From the NCBI RefSeq assembly GCF_014652535.1, contig NZ_BMYZ01000003.1, positions 310,001-374,000 on the forward strand: a stretch of DNA of 64,000 nucleotides, written 5' to 3'. The translations under genes and the position numbers were made by a program. Within the stretch, counting starts at the first letter, position 1. Each line of letters opens with the position of its first letter. Source of the stretch: Cellvibrio zantedeschiae. Its GTDB lineage: Bacteria > Pseudomonadota > Gammaproteobacteria > Pseudomonadales > Cellvibrionaceae. Shown one piece after another: positions 35,165 to 41,889 of this stretch. The notes under the pieces are model-generated. The model made no database searches and was not told the DNA's origin. It saw only the letters and a list, made by a program, of their open reading frames with translations.

Positions 35165-35355
35165 AGTATTTAGGTGCCTGTGTTGCTCAGCGTACCGAAG
35201 CGATAAGAGGCTGGTGAGACTCTAGCTAACCTTTCGACGTTGGCCCCCTCATCCTTTATCCGTGCGAGGTAGCCAGCAGGCTAAATGCCCCGCGGGACAT
35301 TGGATTTGGCCACGAAAGAGAGCGCTTGCGAATCTCAACATTCAATTCGAGGATG
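35165..35355 (+). promoter_or_regulatory. Structured leader upstream of a PEP-CTERM-like gene
   Basis: About 190 bases without an open frame hold several hairpins: GCTGG/CTAGC near 35211-35227, TAGCC/GGCTA (loop AGCA) near 35271-35284, and an outer ATCC/GGAT pair around the latter. The stretch is GC-richer than its surroundings and ends in a clear ribosome site (GAGGATGAAAT) before ATG 35360. It may be a cis-regulatory RNA, but no known riboswitch core was matched. Confidence 0.35.
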
Positions 35356-35359
35356 AAAT

Positions 35360-35977
35360 ATGAAACGTGTCTTTAGTAAGGTCGCTGTTGCGTTTTTTTC
35401 CATAATGGCACTGTTTTCAACTGCCAGTTTTGCCTTGGTTATCACGGATGATCTCAGTGTTGCGGGCACCCGCACCAGCCCAGGGCAAATCAATTGGACT
35501 CTCTGGGCACCAAGCGGCCCCGCCAGCCTTGCCTTTGATCTTGCTGGTTACCGCAGCCTGGATGGTTACAACAACAATTACACCGATATTTTCCATTTAT
35601 GGTTAAACGGGACTGAAATCTTTACGGGATCATTCAATATGGGTGGAGGCGGTTGGAACACCATATTGTTCAATCCAAATGGGGGAACCGCAGTTACGAC
35701 GACTTACGGCGCAACTGACGATATCCACAACTCACATCAAGTAACCTGGGCGGGTGGCCTAACCCAAATTGCGCTTCCCATTAACTTGTTACTCGGTGCC
35801 AATGAACTGGTATTTTCTTATACCGGCTGGGGACAACCACCTACTGACGAATGGTGGGGCGTGAACCTGGTAAGCGTCACTACCAAGACGCAGGTATCGG
35901 AATCCAGCAGTATGTTTTTATTGGCGATTGGCTTGCTGGGTATATTCACCCTGCGCCGTAAAAGTTTTTACGGTTAA
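35360..35977 (+). CDS. Exported protein with PEP-CTERM-like tail
   Basis: 205 residues. Signal peptide (MKRVFSKVAVAFFSIMALFS, cut near SFA), then a Gly/Asn/Trp-rich beta-sheet domain of about 150 residues. The C-terminus has the three-part architecture of exosortase substrates: a short motif, a hydrophobic helix (MFLLAIGLLGIFTL) and basic residues (RRK). The usual Pro-Glu-Pro is replaced by SESS, so it is a degenerate PEP-CTERM signal. Such proteins are sorted to the outer envelope or released with exopolysaccharide. No exosortase is in the window. It faces the PEP-CTERM protein at 36120 across a shared terminator. Confidence 0.72.
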   Translation: MKRVFSKVAVAFFSIMALFSTASFALVITDDLSVAGTRTSPGQINWTLWAPSGPASLAFDLAGYRSLDGYNNNYTDIFHLWLNGTEIFTGSFNMGGGGWNTILFNPNGGTAVTTTYGATDDIHNSHQVTWAGGLTQIALPINLLLGANELVFSYTGWGQPPTDEWWGVNLVSVTTKTQVSESSSMFLLAIGLLGIFTLRRKSFYG

Positions 35978-36061
35978 GACATTCAGGGCAAAAGGCTTCC
36001 AGGATTGAAAGCTTTAGGGATGAAAAGCGTCTAGGGACAGTTGCTGATGAGTTGCGACCTT

Positions 36062-36098
36062 AAACAAAAACCCCGGCCAAAAGCCGGGGTTTTTGTTT
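36062..36098. terminator. Strong bidirectional terminator
   Basis: AAACAAAAACCCCGGC (36062-36077), loop CAAAA, GCCGGGGTTTTTGTTT (36083-36098): a 16-bp perfect stem with A and T runs on both sides, placed between two convergent genes. Confidence 0.93.
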
Positions 36099-36119
36099 AG
36101 AACATGATAATGCCAGCGC

Positions 36120-37067
36120 TTACTTGCGACGTGCGCGGCCAACCAGAATCAAACCCAGACCTAACAAGCTCAATAACAAGGTTGATGGCTCAGATACTTT
36201 AACCGGTGGCTTTGGTGGCTTCGGCGGAGTGTAGTTCCAGTGATAATCGTGAATCTCGCCATTGCCGATGTAAGACTTGGCAGCTATGGCACCGTTCAAA
36301 TTGGAGTTGGTATTAATGGTAGCGTTGAGAGCCAAAATCGAGCCGTACCAGGAATCACCAAAGTTCAATGCGGTAGCATCGGCAAAGTTCCACAAAACAT
36401 TGTTAGCCTTGTTTTGGAAACCGTTCACGTGGGCGTTGCCCGCGTTGAAAGTGGTACCGCTTACGTTAATCAATACATTTACCGCCGAACCAAAATCCAC
36501 ACCCCAGTTCAGGTTGGCAAGATCGGCCGCCGCAATGTTGAACACCGCCAAATCGGTTGCAGCGCCAGTGTATTTGAAGGTTTTGTTCTGGCTATCACCA
36601 GTGATAGCGAAGTTCGCAGAAGTCGCGAGGCTTTTGAAATAGTTAGTTTCGCTGGTCAATTCGGCCAAAAGGGCATTTTTTTCGGTGGTCAGGGAATTAT
36701 CGTTCACCTTCTTCAAGCAACCGCTTTGGCCCATACCATTGCCATTACAAATGTTGGTTGGACCCGAAAAAGTGCCTTGGTAAGCCACATAACCCGCTTC
36801 TACGTGCATGGCGTTATTGCTGGTGAAGTTACCAACCACTTTTACAGTATCAGCAGTGGAGCTTTTGTTTACGTGTTGCGCAAATACCGAACCCTTAAGC
36901 ACATTGCCGCCAATAAAGGCTTTGCCTTCAATATGGCCGCTGCCGCCAGATACATTCAAATCGCCGCTAAGAATAAGGTTGTAATCATTTAATGGAGTTG
37001 CACTTGCACCTACAGACGCTGCTACCAAGCTCAGTGCAGCGATTCTTTTAATGTATTTAACAGGCAT
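36120..37067 (-). CDS. Choice-of-anchor A family protein with PEP-CTERM signal
   Basis: 315 residues. Signal peptide (MPVKYIKRIAALSLVAASVG), then the choice-of-anchor A domain: NDYNLILSGDLNVSGGSGHI and EGKAFIGGNVLKGS, followed by VLWNFADATALNFGDSWYGS and ILALNATINTNSNLNGAIAA. A Pro/Lys-rich linker (YTPPKPPKPP) leads to the sorting signal: SEPSTLLLSLLGLGLILVGR plus ARRK, a PEP-CTERM of the SEPST type. It is a probable surface or matrix protein. A 250-codon open frame on the opposite strand inside it is a shadow. Confidence 0.88.
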   Translation of the reverse strand: MPVKYIKRIAALSLVAASVGASATPLNDYNLILSGDLNVSGGSGHIEGKAFIGGNVLKGSVFAQHVNKSSTADTVKVVGNFTSNNAMHVEAGYVAYQGTFSGPTNICNGNGMGQSGCLKKVNDNSLTTEKNALLAELTSETNYFKSLATSANFAITGDSQNKTFKYTGAATDLAVFNIAAADLANLNWGVDFGSAVNVLINVSGTTFNAGNAHVNGFQNKANNVLWNFADATALNFGDSWYGSILALNATINTNSNLNGAIAAKSYIGNGEIHDYHWNYTPPKPPKPPVKVSEPSTLLLSLLGLGLILVGRARRK

Positions 37068-37280
37068 ATCAGAACCTTTTTTAATGAAGAATAGAACCTG
37101 ACGTTTAAATGCAGGTTTTGTGCCGAGCCTTATAAGTCCTTACCGTGGAAGGACATCACCCAAAAAATGATAACTACATCACACAAAAGTGTAAATTAAA
37201 CCGACAGCGCTGTCACCTTTTCGCAGAGATTTTCAACACATGAAGTACACTAAGCGCATGAATAACAAGGCGATTAATCC

Positions 37281-38006
37281 ATGAACTTCAGCTTCCCGGC
37301 CATCGGCATTATCCATTCATGCTTCAAAGAGAAGTTTGGCATTCCTCGCCAGCCGGGTTTAGCGCCTTTAGCGACCGCACAACTCGAGCTGCTGCCGCCC
37401 TATAACGATTGGGATGCACTGAACGGCTTGGACGGCTGTAGCCACATCTGGATTCAATTTGTCTTCCACGCCAACAAGCGCGAAGCGTGGAAACCCAAAG
37501 TGAAGCCGCCACGCTTGGGTGGAAACAAAAGCCTCGGCGTATTCGCCACCCGCTCGCCCACACGCCCAGCACCTATTGGGCTCTCGGTGGTGAAGCTGGA
37601 ATCTATCGAAGAAGTAGACGGAAAGTTACTGCTCAATCTTAGCGGCATAGATTTGCTGGACGGCACCCCCGTACTCGATATCAAACCCTATGTTCCCTAT
37701 GTCGATTTGGTTCCAGAAGCCACCAACAGCTTTGCCGATGCTCCGCCCAAGCTAATTCCTGTGGAATTTAGCAGCGAAGCCAACGCCATTTGCAGCGAAC
37801 ATCGTCAAAAAACTCAAATAAACCTTGAAACACTTATCCGCCAAGTTCTGCAACAAGACCCGCGCCCGCAATACCAGCAACCAGAGCCCGAGCGCGTCTA
37901 TGGAATGAAGTTGTTAGATGTGGATGTGCAATGGCAGTATCCCGCCAGTGAAAGCGCTCCGTACATAGTGGTCACCAGCATCAACAAGCTCCCGCCCGCT
38001 ATGTAA
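37281..38006 (+). CDS. trmO: tRNA m6t6A37 methyltransferase TrmO (TsaA/YaeB)
   Basis: 241 residues, as in E. coli TrmO (235). The N-terminal beta-barrel has IGIIHSCFKEKFGIPRQPGL and the SAM-binding site LGVFATRSPTRPAPIGLS. The C-terminal domain carries DIKPYVPYVD. TrmO adds a methyl group to N6 of t6A37 in ACY-decoding tRNA-Thr. It is a single gene between the PEP-CTERM protein (divergent) and the GH5 gene. Confidence 0.93.
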   Translation: MNFSFPAIGIIHSCFKEKFGIPRQPGLAPLATAQLELLPPYNDWDALNGLDGCSHIWIQFVFHANKREAWKPKVKPPRLGGNKSLGVFATRSPTRPAPIGLSVVKLESIEEVDGKLLLNLSGIDLLDGTPVLDIKPYVPYVDLVPEATNSFADAPPKLIPVEFSSEANAICSEHRQKTQINLETLIRQVLQQDPRPQYQQPEPERVYGMKLLDVDVQWQYPASESAPYIVVTSINKLPPAM

Positions 38007-38083
38007 ATTAGGGTTAAACCTGGCTCACTCGGGCGGCCACTTATCTATGCTTATGGGTGCCCATCCACATGAGAGCCAATAAA

Positions 38084-39178
38084 ATGAAAAGCCTCCAACA
38101 CTATTTTTCGCTTCTTCTCCTAAGCTGCATCGCCAGTTTCGCAACGGCTGCCGACGAACACACCGACGCCTGGCAAAACAAACAAGGCTGGTGGAACGCC
38201 ACTGACATTCCCGCATTTGATAGCAGCAAAATTACCAAGCAGCTGCCACTGGTAAAAGTGCAAGGTAATAAATTTGTCGACGACAAAGGCAACACAGTTA
38301 TCTTTCGCGGCGTGAATATTGCCGACCCGGATAAACTTGAAACCCAGGGTCATTTCAACCGCAAACATTTTGAAGCGATAAAAAGTTGGGGTGCGAACGT
38401 TGTGCGCGTTCCCGTGCATCCATCGGCCTGGCAAAAGCGCGGCAAGAAAGGCTATTTGCCGTTACTCGACCAAAGCATCCAATGGGCAAATGAATTAGGC
38501 ATGTACGTGATTATCGACTGGCATTCCATCGGTAATTTGAAATCCGAGATGTACCAAACCCCAAGTTATTACACGACCAAACCAGAGACTTTTGATTTTT
38601 TCCGCACAGTTTCCGCGCGCTATAAATTTGTAAACTCAGTAGCTATGTATGAAATTTTTAACGAGCCAACAGTTTATGGCGGCCAGTTAGGTGTATTGAG
38701 CTGGGCAGATTGGAAAGCCATTAACGAAGAAGCCATCACCATTATTCAAGCGCATAACCCTAACGCAATTTCATTGGTTGCCGGTTTTAACTGGGCCTAC
38801 GATTTAACACCTATTGCAACAGCGCCTATCGAAAAAGAAAATGTCGCTTACGTAAGCCACCCCTACCCCATGAAAGTCAAAGCGCCATTTGAAAAAAATT
38901 GGGATCGTGATTGGGGTTATGTTGCCGATAAATATCCTGTCATCACCACCGAAATTGGTTACCAGTTAGCAACCGATAAAGGCGCACATATTCCCGTGAT
39001 CGACGATGGCAGTTACGGCCCACGCATTACCAACTACATGGCTAGCAAAGGCATCAGCTGGACTGCCTGGTGCTTTGACCCGGATTGGTCACCACAATTA
39101 ATTTCCGACTGGAATTACACACCTACGCTATCGGGTAAACATTTCCGCGACGTGATGTTGAAGGAAAATAAGCGTTAA
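38084..39178 (+). CDS. Exported cellulase-family glycoside hydrolase (GH5)
   Basis: 364 residues from ATG 38084. Signal peptide (MKSLQHYFSLLLLSCIASFA, cut near ATA). A GH5 barrel follows: FRGVNIADPDKLETQGHFN, NVVRVPVHPSAWQKRG, YVIIDWHSIGN. Acid/base Glu194 is in IFNEPTVYGG, and nucleophile Glu290 in VITTEIGYQ. It should hydrolyse a beta-1,4-glycan (cellulose, mannan or related); the subfamily cannot be fixed. No carbohydrate-binding module or Ser linker. Ends in a terminator. Confidence 0.9.
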   Translation: MKSLQHYFSLLLLSCIASFATAADEHTDAWQNKQGWWNATDIPAFDSSKITKQLPLVKVQGNKFVDDKGNTVIFRGVNIADPDKLETQGHFNRKHFEAIKSWGANVVRVPVHPSAWQKRGKKGYLPLLDQSIQWANELGMYVIIDWHSIGNLKSEMYQTPSYYTTKPETFDFFRTVSARYKFVNSVAMYEIFNEPTVYGGQLGVLSWADWKAINEEAITIIQAHNPNAISLVAGFNWAYDLTPIATAPIEKENVAYVSHPYPMKVKAPFEKNWDRDWGYVADKYPVITTEIGYQLATDKGAHIPVIDDGSYGPRITNYMASKGISWTAWCFDPDWSPQLISDWNYTPTLSGKHFRDVMLKENKR

Positions 39179-39208
39179 GTGCTATTAGTGCACTTGTGTG
39201 TTGTGAAG

Positions 39209-39235
39209 AATCCCGCATCTAGCGGGATTTTTTTT
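39209..39235 (+). terminator. Terminator of the GH5 gene
   Basis: AATCCCGC (39209-39216), loop ATCTA, GCGGGATT (39222-39229), then a run of T. Placed 31 bases after the stop. Confidence 0.92.
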
Positions 39236-39387
39236 GCCGGGCTGAATCTGTTCCTTACATAAATGCATCTAACACCAGGGTACAACTAACCCTGCAACCA
39301 ATTCAGCAAAGAAATAGCGTTCCTACTTTAGACTAAACTCGGGCTATACAGCTCAGCATTTTTAATATCACACTTAATGGAGATATC

Positions 39388-40950
39388 GTGAATAAATTAA
39401 TTCATAAATACCGCTTTGGTTTGCTAGCCAGTGTTTTTTTATGTTTATTGTCGAGCTGCACCAGCAATAACGCCGATTCCAATAAAAAACCAACTACTGC
39501 TAATCAAAGTGCAACTATTAGCGCACCTGTCAGTTTACAAGGAAGCGCGCTTGCATTTGATATCAGCAAGACTGAACTTGTTAGCGGCCAAGAACAACGT
39601 CTTTTCCATGACGGCACTTTAAAAAATTATTTTTATGCCGACCGCATGTTTAGTGATGGGCGCGATTACAACGGCTCTTCATGGAGTTCGGAATATAAAT
39701 ATTCCACCAAAGGTGATCATGCCGAAATTGTCCAGGCCATGAAATTTCCAGACAACAACGCAACGGTGGATATAACAGTTAAAACCCAATTAACCTATAC
39801 AACACCAAACTCAGGCACCTTCCAATTAGACGTAAACCAAACCCACAGTCTTGCCGGTAGTGTTCATTATCGACATGAAGGTACATTTCATCCTATCGAC
39901 ACCAAGCTGGATATGATGTCGAAAGGATTAGCTTACTCTAATCTGGATCTCACCTTTCAAGACATCAGCGCCAATGAAAAAAACATGGGCATAAAACCCG
40001 GGTCCAAAATTACCTTGAGCTTCAGTGATTCCACCAATGCAAAATACACGTTGGACAACAAAGACTTTGAAATAAAAAATTATCAATTGATTGCAGTGGA
40101 TACGTTTAATAAGCGCATTCAAGGCCTGGTGCATGGTGATACACCGTTTGAAATTCAATTGCATTTTGACCAATTTTATTTTGGCAAGTTTGAAGTGAAC
40201 GTTGGTAACGGCGCGTTTAAAGCGAGCGGCATGTTTATGAGTTCACGCTGGATACCGGTGGCCGACTATAAAGTTCAAGGCAAGTTTACGGACGGCTTAA
40301 AGTACAAATCAAAGCACACCAAAATCGAATACCCTTACTCAGTTTATTTGCCACCAAACTATGAAACCTCAAAGAAAACATATCCTGTGCTTTATTTAAC
40401 CGATGGCCAATGGGTGAAAGAATTCCACAAAGCCGTAGAAGCGCATCATAAAGATTTTATTGTTGTTGCTATCGAGCAAGGCCCGGAAGATCGTCGCATG
40501 GTAGATTATAAGTTGCCCGGTGCCTTACCTTATATTCGCTTCCTGAAAGAGGAAATTATTCCGCACATTGAAAAGAAATATCGCACCAATTCAAATCGAC
40601 TTTTTTGGGGTGCATCACTGGGCGCTACTGTCGGCGAAATTTTGTTGAGCCAGGAAACCGGTAAGAAACCTTATTTTAGTACCTATGCATTAAGCGATGG
40701 TGCTTTCTGGGCAAACCCACCGGAAATTCAGCAACAACTTAACGTTGCTTTAACGCAACCGAAATCAGAAACCATTTCGATTTTTACCTCCGGCACGCGC
40801 CAGGGAAATTACATTCCCAATTTAGATTTTGTTAAGCGCGTACAAAGCTTAAATAACCCGACGCTCGACATAAAAAATATCGAGCTAAAGGAAACCCACA
40901 ACGAAATGGCAACACCAACGTTTGAGCATTTTATTGATCTTATGAAGTAA
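39388..40950 (+). CDS. Lipoprotein esterase (Fes/D-type putative esterase domain)
   Basis: 520 residues from a GTG start (39388) with TGGAGATATC upstream. Lipobox LLSSC (signal MNKLIHKYRFGLLASVFLCL). Residues 40-300 form an unrecognised beta-rich domain. Residues about 310-520 are an esterase of the enterochelin-esterase/feruloyl-esterase superfamily: YPYSVYLPPNYETSKKTYPV, YLTDGQWV, nucleophile Ser410 in FWGASLGATVG, final His in KETHNEMATPTFEHFIDL. It probably acts on sugar or aromatic esters outside the cell or at the outer membrane. Confidence 0.82.
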   Translation: MNKLIHKYRFGLLASVFLCLLSSCTSNNADSNKKPTTANQSATISAPVSLQGSALAFDISKTELVSGQEQRLFHDGTLKNYFYADRMFSDGRDYNGSSWSSEYKYSTKGDHAEIVQAMKFPDNNATVDITVKTQLTYTTPNSGTFQLDVNQTHSLAGSVHYRHEGTFHPIDTKLDMMSKGLAYSNLDLTFQDISANEKNMGIKPGSKITLSFSDSTNAKYTLDNKDFEIKNYQLIAVDTFNKRIQGLVHGDTPFEIQLHFDQFYFGKFEVNVGNGAFKASGMFMSSRWIPVADYKVQGKFTDGLKYKSKHTKIEYPYSVYLPPNYETSKKTYPVLYLTDGQWVKEFHKAVEAHHKDFIVVAIEQGPEDRRMVDYKLPGALPYIRFLKEEIIPHIEKKYRTNSNRLFWGASLGATVGEILLSQETGKKPYFSTYALSDGAFWANPPEIQQQLNVALTQPKSETISIFTSGTRQGNYIPNLDFVKRVQSLNNPTLDIKNIELKETHNEMATPTFEHFIDLMK

Positions 40951-40955
40951 CCGCT

Positions 40956-40990
40956 ATGAGGCGAAGCTATCATTAGCTTCGCCTCATTTC
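40956..40990 (+). terminator. Terminator of the esterase gene
   Basis: ATGAGGCGAAGCTA (40956-40969), loop TCAT, complement at 40974-40987, followed by TTTCG. A 14-bp perfect stem just after the stop codon. Confidence 0.8.
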
Positions 40991-41137
40991 GTTAGGGATC
41001 GCTGTTGATGTACGTTTTTTAAGACATCACTGCGATATGCACAAGCGATATCATGAACACTGAATTTAATAGGATTCAGCTTTAACTACCTCGCTCTGTA
41101 AAATAATGGAAAGGAAATACCAAGAAATAGAATATCT

Positions 41138-41431
41138 ATGATCAAATTAAAATCCAATAATAAAAGCAAGTCTCGCAATCATTCAGCAACAGCCATCTTG
41201 CTAATATTGTTTGGCGCATATTTCCTGATGGGCGCTTTCGTTTCTTTTAGTTCTGGGAAATGGCCGATTTTTATGCCGCCTCAATTTGATATAATTGCTT
41301 TATTTTTCACGTTAGTCGACGAAAAAATTGCTACGTATATTGCCGGCAGTGCACTTTTTATATTTGGCTTTATTTTTTGTTATAGCGGTTCACGTTATTT
41401 ACTTAAAGCCCACCACAAATTGGACGATTAA
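41138..41431 (+). CDS. Small two-helix membrane protein, unknown
   Basis: 97 residues with a Lys/Ser-rich start and two membrane helices (ATAILLILFGAYFLMGAFVS; IATYIAGSALFIFGFIFCYS). No family recognised. A purine-rich ribosome-like sequence (GGAAAGGAAA) lies about 20 bases upstream of the ATG. AT-rich composition. It precedes a soluble protein gene by 7 bp, forming a two-gene unit not resembling any neighbour. Confidence 0.55.
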   Translation: MIKLKSNNKSKSRNHSATAILLILFGAYFLMGAFVSFSSGKWPIFMPPQFDIIALFFTLVDEKIATYIAGSALFIFGFIFCYSGSRYLLKAHHKLDD

Positions 41432-41438
41432 GATAAAC

Positions 41439-41876
41439 ATGATTGACATTGAAGCAAGAAAAAAAGCGGCAGAGGTAACTCGGCGTTTCATTGCGGGCCA
41501 ATTTTCTAACTTTGAATTCGAAAACTGCTTTCCTTCGTCCGATGATCCAGCACTTTATGCTATAGAAGATACTCTTTGGTGTTTCTACGACGATTTTGAA
41601 GAACACACACTTAAATCCATTCCAGAAGAAACAAAAGCTTTGATGATGCGATGGTTGTTATTTTTGTATTCTAATGAAGAATATAAATGGCCTAAAATTA
41701 GTTCTCCCGGGGTTCGTCCAATCAAATACAACTTTTTAGGCAGACTATTAAATCGACATAATAAGCAGCATGAATTTTTGACATCCGGAGAAATTGAATT
41801 TTGGCCATTTATAAATAATGAATCCTTCAAAAGTGCTATAGAAAATCCCGTGCTTCTTGCAACGCCAATGATTTAA
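41439..41876 (+). CDS. Hypothetical soluble protein in a two-gene unit
   Basis: 145 residues from ATG 41439; a longer frame from 41328 overlaps the preceding gene and was rejected. Acidic in its middle (WCFYDDFEEHTLKSIPEETK) and cytoplasmic by composition. The N-terminus (ARKKAAEVTRRFIAGQFSNF, then EFEN) is similar in style to immunity or small contact-system proteins but I cannot name a family. It is 7 bp after the membrane-protein gene. It converges on the GGDEF/EAL gene. Confidence 0.55.
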   Translation: MIDIEARKKAAEVTRRFIAGQFSNFEFENCFPSSDDPALYAIEDTLWCFYDDFEEHTLKSIPEETKALMMRWLLFLYSNEEYKWPKISSPGVRPIKYNFLGRLLNRHNKQHEFLTSGEIEFWPFINNESFKSAIENPVLLATPMI

Positions 41877-41889
41877 ATCATAATAACAA

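Noticed and set aside
35300-35330. Sigma-54 promoter (TGGC...TTGC) before the PEP-CTERM-like gene
   Set aside because: Spacing between GG and GC is far too long for a -24/-12 promoter.
35165-35355. c-di-GMP-I, cobalamin or TPP riboswitch upstream of the PEP-CTERM-like gene
   Set aside because: GGTAGCC and GGTGAGACTC give partial resemblance, but the GACGCAAAGCC core, GCCACTG B12 box and CTGGATAATGCCAGCG-type TPP core are all absent.
36240-36992. 250-codon open frame opposite the choice-of-anchor A gene
   Set aside because: Long antisense shadow; no signal, motif or ribosome site, whereas the other strand has a full domain and PEP-CTERM tail.
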